Assembly (NCBI GenBank): GCA_937967725.1
Contig: CALBSY010000038.1
Coordinates: 1 to 7,797 of the forward strand
Direction of reading: 5' to 3'
From: an uncultured Alphaproteobacteria bacterium
GTDB taxonomy: Bacteria; Pseudomonadota; Alphaproteobacteria; Caulobacterales; Aquidulcibacteraceae
Length of the DNA: 7,797 bases
The notes under the pieces were generated by a model. The model searched no databases and was not told the DNA's origin. It was given only the letters and a program-made list of their open reading frames with translations. Of this stretch, positions 1-5,595 are shown piece after piece (the stretch's first letter is position 1; every line of letters begins with the position of its first letter). The translations under genes were made by a program, and so were the position numbers.

Positions 1-642
1 CGCAATGATCCGATCTTCGCCACCCGCGGCTTCGATCTCTCGCTGAGCCAGGACGTCGCCGGACTGGGTGGCGAAGTGAATTACTTACGCACTGAGGTCG
101 AAGGCGGCGTCTATTACGGGTTGCCGTGGCAAGGGTGGCGGCTCAGTGGTCGTCTAAGCGCGGGTTATATTTTCGGTTGGGGCGGCGACGATATCCGCAT
201 TAACGACCGCTTCTTTAAAGGCGGCTCATCATTCCGTGGTTTCGATGTCGCAGGGATCGGTCCGCGGCAACTGCTTGTTGACGATGTCACGGGTGAGATC
301 GTCGAAGAAGGTGATGCAATCGGCGGCAACGCGTTCGCTATCGGTACGATCCAGCTCGACGTGCCCTTGCCGTTGCCTGAATCTTTCGGTGTGGACGGGG
401 CGTTGTTCACGGAGTTTGGCACGCTTGGCATCGTGGACGCGGCCAGCCGCCAGACTGTCGATATTCCGGGCGCCAATCGGATTATCGTAGCCGATGAGGC
501 GGCTTTCAGAGCTGTGGCTGGGGTGACTGTGTTCTGGGATTCGCCGTTCGGCCCAGTGCAGTTCGATTTCGCTCACCCCCTCGCTTACGAGGACTACGAT
601 CGGCGTGAAGAGTTCCGGTTCTCAACCAGGACGCGTTTCTAA
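1..642 (+). CDS. bamA: Outer membrane protein assembly factor BamA, C-terminal part (5' truncated by window)
   Basis: The open frame runs from the first base without a start, so only the last 213 residues of BamA are present. The GTG at 76 is an internal valine, not a start. BamA is the essential outer-membrane barrel that folds and inserts other beta-barrel proteins. The fragment opens with the family signature PIFATRGFDLSLSQD, seen just inside the barrel. It carries the loop-6 motif FRGF at fragment residues 78-81 (VRGF in E. coli), followed by GIGPR and GGN. It ends in amphipathic strands, with SPFGPVQFDFAHPL at about 181-194, and in the terminal RFSTRTRF. The C-terminal phenylalanine is the usual beta-signal of BAM substrates. 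The POTRA domains lie upstream of the window. The stop codon abuts the ribosome site of skp, so the two are probably cotranscribed. Confidence 0.96.
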   Translation, partial: RNDPIFATRGFDLSLSQDVAGLGGEVNYLRTEVEGGVYYGLPWQGWRLSGRLSAGYIFGWGGDDIRINDRFFKGGSSFRGFDVAGIGPRQLLVDDVTGEIVEEGDAIGGNAFAIGTIQLDVPLPLPESFGVDGALFTEFGTLGIVDAASRQTVDIPGANRIIVADEAAFRAVAGVTVFWDSPFGPVQFDFAHPLAYEDYDRREEFRFSTRTRF

Positions 643-646
643 GGAG
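641..646 (+). promoter_or_regulatory. Ribosome binding site of skp
   Basis: AAGGAG matches the Shine-Dalgarno consensus and stands 10 nt before the ATG at 657. It overlaps the last two bases of the bamA stop codon. Ribosomes finishing bamA would therefore be placed at the skp start. The site supports the start at 657; the in-frame ATG at 666 would leave a spacing of 19 nt. Confidence 0.8.
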
Positions 647-656
647 TAGGCGCAGC

Positions 657-1274
657 ATGCGTTTTATGAGTTCAGTTTGCGCGGTCGCCGTGGCGGCGGT
701 CGCGATGGCGGCGGCGTCCGACGCCTCTGCCCAGCGTAATCGTGGCAACGGCGCAACCAGCGTCGTCGTTTTCAATTACCAGCGCGTTCTGGCGGAATCG
801 ACGGCCGGACGCGGCATGGTCGCCTCGCTACAATCCATCGGCCAGCAGATTCAGCAGGAGGCGCAAGCGCTCGCGCCAGAAGGGCAGTCGCTGCAGGAAG
901 AACAGCAGCGTTTGGAAAACACGCTGCGCAACTTGTCGCCGGAACAGCGGCGGAACAACAGTCAGCTTCAAGCCTTCGCTCAGCGTGCGCAACAGTTCCA
1001 GTCGCGGCGGGCGCAGCTTCAGGGTGACATGGAATGCACGCAGCTGCTCGCGTTGCGCGCGTTCGACCAACAGATTTCGCCAGTGGTTCGCCAAGTGATG
1101 GAGTCCCGCGGCGCAGGCGTGGTTCTCGACGCCGACGCGACCCAGCTGCACTCGCCGCAGTTCGATGTGACGACCGAAGTGCTCGAGCGCGTGAATCAGT
1201 CGGTTCCGTCCATCACGGTCACCCGTCGCCCTTACACGGAATGTTTGCCGCAGCAGCAGGCGACGGGCCAGTAA
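657..1274 (+). CDS. skp: Periplasmic chaperone, OmpH/Skp family
   Basis: This 205-residue protein has a Sec signal peptide: Arg2, a hydrophobic Ala/Val-rich core at about 5-20, and an ASA/Q cleavage site after residue 25. The start at 657 is chosen because it keeps Arg2 and fits the strong AAGGAG site. The mature part begins with VVVFNYQRVLAEST (about 37-49), the small strand and first turn typical of OmpH proteins. A long helical hairpin, predicted coiled coil, follows at about 52-150 with a likely tip near LSPEQRRNN (93-101). It closes with VVLDADATQL and a short beta segment. Skp trimers hold unfolded outer-membrane proteins in the periplasm and hand them to BAM, which fits the bamA neighbour. 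Residues 61-130 are unusually glutamine-rich (19 of 70). The mature protein has two cysteines, C127 and C196. Confidence 0.88.
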   Translation: MRFMSSVCAVAVAAVAMAAASDASAQRNRGNGATSVVVFNYQRVLAESTAGRGMVASLQSIGQQIQQEAQALAPEGQSLQEEQQRLENTLRNLSPEQRRNNSQLQAFAQRAQQFQSRRAQLQGDMECTQLLALRAFDQQISPVVRQVMESRGAGVVLDADATQLHSPQFDVTTEVLERVNQSVPSITVTRRPYTECLPQQQATGQ

Positions 1275-1309
1275 CACAGGCCGTGACATAGGGCTTCGGC
1301 GGCGCCAGC

Positions 1310-1324
1310 ATGGCGGGCGCATGA
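1310..1324 (+). other. Possible four-codon leader ORF (MAGA) overlapping the lpxD start
   Basis: Within the 46-nt skp-lpxD spacer, ATG GCG GGC GCA TGA runs in another frame than lpxD. Its TGA shares bases with the lpxD ATG in the ATGA arrangement common in translational reinitiation. No convincing Shine-Dalgarno precedes either ATG. The spacer also holds a weak 5-bp hairpin (CGCCA/TGGCG, 1303-1315) and nothing recognisable as a promoter or a terminator. With only four codons, this may be chance. Confidence 0.2.
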
Positions 1325-2319
1325 TCGACCCTCGTTTCTACGAAGCGCTCGGACCGGTAACGGTCCGAGCGCTTGCGCCTACGGCGGATCTCGGCGGAGA
1401 CGCCGAGGCGGTCGTTTCAAGCGCCGCTCCATCGGACCGGGCCGGACCGGAAGATCTCTGTTATTACGAAGCCAAACGCGCCAAACCGTTGCTGAGCGCG
1501 CCCGCGGCCTGTGTGGTGACGCCTGCTCAGGCGCACCTAGCCCCGAATGCCAAGGCGCTGATCTTTGCCGACAATCCCCGCGCGGCGTTCGCGCGATTAC
1601 TGCCGTCCCTTGCGCGTCCGCGTGCGCTGGACTTCACACGGACGATCGATCCCTCGGCTCGGATTGAGGCGGGGGCGCGTATCGGCCCTGGCGCCGTGAT
1701 CGGCGCCGGCGCGTCCATAGGGGCGGAAGCGGAAATCGGGCCAAACGCCGTAATCGGGCCAGGCGTCGCCATCGGGCGGCGCAGCCGCGTTGGCGCTGGC
1801 GCCTATATCGGTTTTGCTCTGGTGGGCGACGACGTGACCATATTGGCGGGCGCAGTTGTCGGCGATCAGGGTTTCGGCATTGCGCCCGACCCTGGCGGGC
1901 CGGTGGACGTGCCACATTTGGGCCGAGTGATAATTCAGGACCGCGTTACGCTAGGCGCCAACTCAACTGTGGATCGCGGCCTGTTTGACGACACCGTGAT
2001 CGCTGAGGCGGCGAAGATCGATAATCTTTGCCACATCGCCCACAATTGCACGATCGGACGTGGCGCGCTGATCGCGGCGTTCGCGGGCATTTCCGGCTCC
2101 ACAGAAATCGGCGACGGCGCGATCCTCGCTGGCCGCGTGGGTATTGCCGATCACCGAAAGATCGGGGCGGGCGCCACGCTTGCCGGGGCGTCGGCAGTGA
2201 TGCAAGACGTGCCGGCTGGCGAGATCTGGATGGGCTATCCGGCCAAGCCAATGCGCAAGTTTCTGCGTGAAGTGGCTTGGCTCAATCGAAAAACCGGGGC
2301 GCGCGATGAAGGCGAGTGA
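1321..2319 (+). CDS. lpxD: UDP-3-O-acylglucosamine N-acyltransferase LpxD
   Basis: LpxD transfers a 3-hydroxyacyl chain from acyl-ACP to the 2-amino group of the UDP-3-O-acyl sugar, the third step of lipid A synthesis, in the cytoplasm. The protein has 332 residues (E. coli 341). The N-terminal domain (about 1-105) begins DPRFYEALGPVTV, a form typical of alphaproteobacterial LpxD, and includes EDLCYYEAKRA. From about 106 to 295 it is a left-handed beta helix of hexapeptide repeats (IGPGAV, IGAGAS, IGPNAV, IGPGVA and others). Ligand and catalytic signatures are GDQGFGIAPD (181-190) and NLCHIAHNCTIG (235-246). H241 is equivalent to the catalytic His of E. coli LpxD. A C-terminal helix (MRKFLREVAWLNR) follows. 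The ATG at 1321 gives the conserved N terminus but has no clear ribosome site. Its first 90 nt hold two strong inverted repeats, and its 3' end overlaps fabZ by 14 nt. Confidence 0.96.
   Translation: MIDPRFYEALGPVTVRALAPTADLGGDAEAVVSSAAPSDRAGPEDLCYYEAKRAKPLLSAPAACVVTPAQAHLAPNAKALIFADNPRAAFARLLPSLARPRALDFTRTIDPSARIEAGARIGPGAVIGAGASIGAEAEIGPNAVIGPGVAIGRRSRVGAGAYIGFALVGDDVTILAGAVVGDQGFGIAPDPGGPVDVPHLGRVIIQDRVTLGANSTVDRGLFDDTVIAEAAKIDNLCHIAHNCTIGRGALIAAFAGISGSTEIGDGAILAGRVGIADHRKIGAGATLAGASAVMQDVPAGEIWMGYPAKPMRKFLREVAWLNRKTGARDEGE
1343..1374 (+). repeat. Perfect 14-bp inverted repeat with GTAA loop inside lpxD
   Basis: AAGCGCTCGGACCG (1343-1356) and CGGTCCGAGCGCTT (1361-1374) are exact reverse complements separated by GTAA. 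As RNA this is a 14-bp stem closed by a GUAA (GNRA class) tetraloop, beginning 22 nt after the lpxD start codon. No run of T follows, so it is not an intrinsic terminator. As DNA it is a 32-bp dyad that a dimeric protein could bind. It reads as ordinary LpxD codons (EALGPVTVRAL), so it is not an inserted element. Confidence 0.9.
1390..1407 (+). repeat. Second inverted repeat (7 bp, GAGA loop) inside lpxD
   Basis: CTCGGCG (1390-1396) and CGCCGAG (1401-1407) are exact reverse complements around the loop GAGA, again a GNRA-type tetraloop. A T-G wobble at 1389/1408 extends the stem by one pair. It starts 15 nt after the end of the first hairpin. Confidence 0.65.
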
Positions 2320-2791
2320 CCTGACCGAACAGCAGAAAACGCCGAGAGATGTGATCGAGATCGGTGAAGTGATGCGCCGGCTGCCGCATCGCTACCCTTT
2401 TTTGCTTGTGGACCGCGCCGTCGAATACATTCCCAACAAGTCGATCCGCGGCATCAAGAACGTCACCATCAACGAGCCGTTTTTTCCCGGACACTTTCCG
2501 GGCGCCCCTGTGATGCCGGGCGTGCTGCAAATCGAAGCCCTGGCTCAAACCGGCGCGCTGCTGATGTCAAAGACTCTCGAAGCGGACATAACGAAGCACT
2601 TGATCCTGTTCATGTCGGTCGAGAATGCGCGCTTCAAGCGGCCAGTGATGCCGGGCGACGTCATGGAAATGCCGGTCGAGGTGCTGTTTCAGCGGCGTAA
2701 CATTTTCAAGTTTCGCGGGCGCGTCGAGGTGGCGGGACAACTTGCCACCGATTGCGAATTTGCGGCGATGAAGGCGGATCGGCCCGATTGA
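2306..2791 (+). CDS. fabZ: 3-hydroxyacyl-[acyl-carrier-protein] dehydratase FabZ
   Basis: FabZ dehydrates 3-hydroxyacyl-ACP to trans-2-enoyl-ACP in type II fatty acid synthesis. The product has 161 residues, near the usual length, in a single hotdog fold. Family motifs are LPHRYPFLLVDR (26-37) and the active-site segment GHFPGAPVMPGVLQIEALAQTG (62-83, here given as motif only). Its H63 and E77 correspond to the catalytic His/Glu pair (H54 and E68 in E. coli). The frame is open further upstream to a GTG at 2267, but that would put 13 extra residues inside lpxD. The ATG at 2306 with GGGG at 2296-2299 fits the family length better. The gene overlaps lpxD by 14 nt and its TGA shares an A with the lpxA ATG. 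Placed among the lpx genes, it acts on the same 3-hydroxyacyl-ACP pool they use. Confidence 0.96.
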   Translation: MKASDLTEQQKTPRDVIEIGEVMRRLPHRYPFLLVDRAVEYIPNKSIRGIKNVTINEPFFPGHFPGAPVMPGVLQIEALAQTGALLMSKTLEADITKHLILFMSVENARFKRPVMPGDVMEMPVEVLFQRRNIFKFRGRVEVAGQLATDCEFAAMKADRPD

Positions 2792-3582
2792 TGAGCGCGA
2801 AAATCCACCCGACCGCCGTCGTCGACAAGCACGCGGAACTGGGCGCCGACGTTGAGATTGGCCCCGGCTGCGTCATCGGCGCGAACGTGAAGCTTGGAGA
2901 CCGCACACGGCTCATTGCTCACGTCTTCATCGAAAGCCACACCGAGATCGGTAAGGACAATACGGTGTTCCCATTCGCCGGTTTGGGCGGAACGCCGCAG
3001 GATCTGTCCTATGCTGGTGAGCCGACGCGCCTGGTCATCGGCGACAACAATGTTATCCGCGAGCATGCAACGCTGCACCGCGGAACTGTGCGCGGCCGTT
3101 CAGTGACGACGATCGGCAGCAACTGTTTGATCATGGGCAATTGCCATGTCGCCCACGATTGTATCGTTGGCGATAACGTGATCATGGCGCAGACCGCCAC
3201 TATTGGCGGTCATGTTCGTGTCGGCGATTACGCTTTTCTCGGTGGTCTTTCGGGCGTCCATCAACACGGCCGCGTAGGGCGCCACGCTTTCGTAGGCGCT
3301 TCAGCGCTTATGACAACCGATTTGATCCCATTCGGTTCGGCTATCGGCAATCATGCTCATCTCGCCGGGCTCAACGTGGTTGGCCTCAAGCGGCGTAACT
3401 TCTCTCGCGACAAGATTCACGATCTTCGCGCCGCTTACCGGCTGCTGTTTGCCGAAGAAGGCACTTTCCAGGAGCGCATCGTGGATTGCGCGCAGCTCTA
3501 TGCCGACAATCCCGAAGTGATGGAGATCGTCGAGTTTGTGCGCGCTGACGCCGCGCGTCCGCTCTGCATGCCGCGGGACTGA
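2791..3582 (+). CDS. lpxA: UDP-N-acetylglucosamine O-acyltransferase LpxA
   Basis: LpxA performs the first step of lipid A synthesis, moving a 3-hydroxyacyl group from ACP to the 3-position of the UDP-sugar. The 263-residue product (E. coli 262) starts MSAKIHPTAVVD, the family N terminus. Left-handed beta-helix repeats run to about residue 190, followed by a helical C-terminal domain (about 195-260; FSRDKIHDLRAAYRLLF). Active-site signatures are GNCHVAHDCIVGDNV (116-130) with catalytic H122 (equivalent to E. coli H125), GGH141 (H144) and SGVHQ157-158 (H160/Q161). Counting from H157, the position matching E. coli G173, which sets acyl-chain length, is A170. The TGATG junction with fabZ implies coupled translation; an AAGGCGG sits 13 nt upstream of the ATG. 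An upstream in-frame extension to 2752 is rejected because it lies in fabZ and adds residues unlike the family. Confidence 0.97.
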   Translation: MSAKIHPTAVVDKHAELGADVEIGPGCVIGANVKLGDRTRLIAHVFIESHTEIGKDNTVFPFAGLGGTPQDLSYAGEPTRLVIGDNNVIREHATLHRGTVRGRSVTTIGSNCLIMGNCHVAHDCIVGDNVIMAQTATIGGHVRVGDYAFLGGLSGVHQHGRVGRHAFVGASALMTTDLIPFGSAIGNHAHLAGLNVVGLKRRNFSRDKIHDLRAAYRLLFAEEGTFQERIVDCAQLYADNPEVMEIVEFVRADAARPLCMPRD

Positions 3583-3586
3583 GGCG

Positions 3587-4444
3587 ATGGCCGCGTGGCG
3601 CAAGTTGGGCGTGATCGCGGGCGGCGGCGAATTGCCAGTGGTGCTCGCCGAACACTGCGCCGCGACAGGTCGCCCGTATTTTGTCACGCGCATTGCGCCA
3701 TACGCCGATGCTTCGCTTGGGGCCCATCCCGGCGTTGTGCACGGCCTCGGGCTGATGGGCGCACGCATGGCGGCGCTGCGTGAGGCCGGCTGCGACGCCG
3801 TGGTCATGCTCGGGCAGGTCCCGCGCCCCGACTTGGGCGCGCTTGAGTTGGATGACGGCGCCCGCGCAATGATTCCAGCTCTCCTGGCGGCGTTGCCGAA
3901 TGGCGATGACGCGCTATTGCGCGCCGTGCTGAGCGAGTTCGAGCGTAACGGCTTCCGCGTTCTTGGAGTTGAGGAAGTCATGTCCGACCTATTGGCGCAG
4001 TTGGGCGCCTGGGGCTCGCATGCGCCCAACGACAAGCACCTGCGAGATGTCAAGCTTGGCGCGCGTGCCGCTGCGGCTATTGGCGCGTTCGATATCGGCC
4101 AGGGCGTGGTCGCTTGCGATGGGTTGATCCTGGCCGTCGAAGCTCAAGAGGGCACAGACAAGATGCTTCACCGCGTGGGCGAGTTGCCAACGACGGTGCG
4201 CGGAAATGCCGAACAACGCCGGGGTGTGCTGGTCAAGCGACCAAAGCCGATTCAGGAACGCCGCATCGACTTGCCCACGATCGGCGTGCGGACCATTGAA
4301 CGCGCCGCAGCTGCCGGATTGGCAGGCGTCGCCGTCGAGGCGGGCGCGGCCCTTGCGGTGCGGCGTGATGAGATTATCGCCGCTGCTGACGCAGCGAGCA
4401 TGTTTGTTTACGGCTTTAGCCCCGGAGAAGTGGGCGAGACGTGA
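3587..4444 (+). CDS. lpxI: UDP-2,3-diacylglucosamine pyrophosphatase LpxI
   Basis: LpxI hydrolyses UDP-2,3-diacylglucosamine to lipid X (2,3-diacylglucosamine 1-phosphate) and UMP. It is the form found in alphaproteobacteria lacking LpxH and was characterised in Caulobacter crescentus. The product has 285 residues. The N-terminal LpxI_N domain begins KLGVIAGGGELPVVLAEHC (6-24), and the former DUF1009 domain occupies roughly the second half. Recognisable segments are NDKHLRDVKLGARAA (148-162), ILAVEAQEGTDKML (181-194) and RRIDLPTIGVRTIE (225-238). D228 appears to match the catalytic Asp (D225) of the Caulobacter enzyme; I place this by motif, not by alignment. The ATG at 3587 is 4 nt after the lpxA stop. 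An in-frame GTG at 3536 is rejected because it lies within lpxA. The 3' end overlaps lpxB by 4 nt (GTGA). Confidence 0.95.
   Translation: MAAWRKLGVIAGGGELPVVLAEHCAATGRPYFVTRIAPYADASLGAHPGVVHGLGLMGARMAALREAGCDAVVMLGQVPRPDLGALELDDGARAMIPALLAALPNGDDALLRAVLSEFERNGFRVLGVEEVMSDLLAQLGAWGSHAPNDKHLRDVKLGARAAAAIGAFDIGQGVVACDGLILAVEAQEGTDKMLHRVGELPTTVRGNAEQRRGVLVKRPKPIQERRIDLPTIGVRTIERAAAAGLAGVAVEAGAALAVRRDEIIAAADAASMFVYGFSPGEVGET
4424..4430 (+). promoter_or_regulatory. Ribosome binding site of lpxB
   Basis: GGAGAAG inside the end of lpxI stands 10 nt before the GTG at 4441. It supports GTG as the start of lpxB, together with the GTGA stop/start overlap. Confidence 0.55.
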
Positions 4445-5595
4445 GCGGACGCGTCTTTCTTGTCGCCGCCGAAAGCTCCGGCGATGCGCTGGGCGCCGAC
4501 CTTGCGCACGCGTTGCGTGAAATGTCGCCGTCTATCGAACTCGCCGCAGTCGGGGGCACGCGCATGGCTGAGGCGGGTGTTGAGAGTCGGGTCGATGTGT
4601 CCAACCTCGCAGTGCTCGGATTTGTCGACGGCTTGATTGCCCATGGACGTGGTGAACGGCGCGTAGACGCCACGGTAAGGGCGGTGCTGGCATGGAAGCC
4701 TGATGTCGTTGTGCTGATCGATTCCTGGGGCTTCACGCTACGGGTGGCGCAAACCATTCGCGCCGCCGCGCCTGAGATCAAACTGGTGAAGTACATCGGC
4801 CCGCAGGTTTGGGCGACGCGGCCAGGTCGAGCAAAAACGCTTGCCGCGACTGTAGATCACCTCATCTGCATCCATGACTTCGAAGTCCCGTTCTACCAAC
4901 CCTATGGCTTGCCGTGCACGGTTTCCGGCCACCCCGCGCTTGGCCGCTACAAGGCCGGCGACGGCGCAGCGCTTCGGGCGCGCGAAGGCTTCAAGCCGAA
5001 GGAGAAGATTGTTCTCGTGTTGCCTGGCAGCCGGCCGGCGGAGATACGCCGCGTCGGCCCTACGCTTTGGCGCGCCGCAGAGTTGCTCGACCGCGAGCGC
5101 GAGGATGTTCGCTTACTCGCCGTCGCTGCGCGCCCGGTGCGTAAGGACGTCCTAGCGCAAGCGCCTGCGGTGGCGCGCATCGTCGATGAACGTGAAAAGG
5201 AAGACGCTTTCGCGGCTGCAACGGTTGCGCTCGCTGCTTCAGGCACAGTGACGACAGAAGTGGCCCTGCAGGGCGCACCGGTTATTGTCGGCTACCGGTT
5301 AGGCTGGGTCACGTGGGCGGTGGCGCGCGCGTTCTTGTTCAAGGGCAAGTACGTCACGCTAATGAATGTCGCGGCAGACGCCGAAGTCGCGCCCGAGTTG
5401 CTGCAGACAAAGTTTACGGCGGAGAACGTGGCCGCCGCCGCTGCGCCACTGCTTGACGACGAGGATGCCCGCGAAGAACAGGTGCGCCGCCAGGACGAGG
5501 CGCTCGATCGCATGGGCCGCGGCGCCCGTCCGGCGTCAGAGATTGCCGCTGAAGCCGTGCTGGGCGTAATGCGCGATGCTAACGGCGCTGGCTGA
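4441..5595 (+). CDS. lpxB: Lipid A disaccharide synthase LpxB
   Basis: LpxB, a family GT19 glycosyltransferase bound to the inner-membrane surface, joins UDP-2,3-diacylglucosamine and lipid X into the tetra-acyl disaccharide 1-phosphate of lipid A. The product has 384 residues (E. coli 382). The N-terminal Rossmann-like domain carries AAESSGDALGADL (9-21), a variant of the usual GEASGD motif, then LIDSWGF (92-98) and KYIGPQVWATRPGR (117-130). The C-terminal nucleotide-binding part shows LPGSRPAEIRR (194-204), ASGTVTTEVALQ (266-277) and VGYRLGW (283-289). The start is GTG, overlapping the lpxI stop as GTGA. It is the last gene of the lipid A operon here. Its last 17 nt overlap the end of gltA on the other strand, and no intrinsic terminator is visible after it. 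Confidence 0.97.
   Translation: MSGRVFLVAAESSGDALGADLAHALREMSPSIELAAVGGTRMAEAGVESRVDVSNLAVLGFVDGLIAHGRGERRVDATVRAVLAWKPDVVVLIDSWGFTLRVAQTIRAAAPEIKLVKYIGPQVWATRPGRAKTLAATVDHLICIHDFEVPFYQPYGLPCTVSGHPALGRYKAGDGAALRAREGFKPKEKIVLVLPGSRPAEIRRVGPTLWRAAELLDREREDVRLLAVAARPVRKDVLAQAPAVARIVDEREKEDAFAAATVALAASGTVTTEVALQGAPVIVGYRLGWVTWAVARAFLFKGKYVTLMNVAADAEVAPELLQTKFTAENVAAAAAPLLDDEDAREEQVRRQDEALDRMGRGARPASEIAAEAVLGVMRDANGAG

Noticed and set aside
1660..1800. Short imperfect direct repeats in lpxD
   Set aside because: They are the DNA reflection of the left-handed beta-helix hexapeptides, not a repeat element.
1527..2251. Several overlapping minus-strand open frames opposite lpxD
   Set aside because: They mirror the hexapeptide repeats (Gly/Ala/Ile/Pro codons) of LpxD and give low-complexity translations.
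2486..2502. CCCGGA/TCCGGG stem next to a run of six T in fabZ
   Set aside because: The T-run precedes the stem on the plus strand and reads as A on the minus strand, so it is not a terminator. It encodes the conserved FFPGHFPG active-site segment.
3192..3211. GACCGCC/GGCGGTC hairpin in lpxA
   Set aside because: A 7-bp stem with a 6-nt loop in a Gly/Ala-rich repeat region is expected by chance and has no positional meaning.
3301..4053. Minus-strand open frame of 250 codons opposite lpxA and lpxI
   Set aside because: It spans two well-identified genes, its translation is rich in Ser, Arg, Ala and Pro without motifs, and it has no family resemblance. It is an antisense shadow of GC-rich codons.
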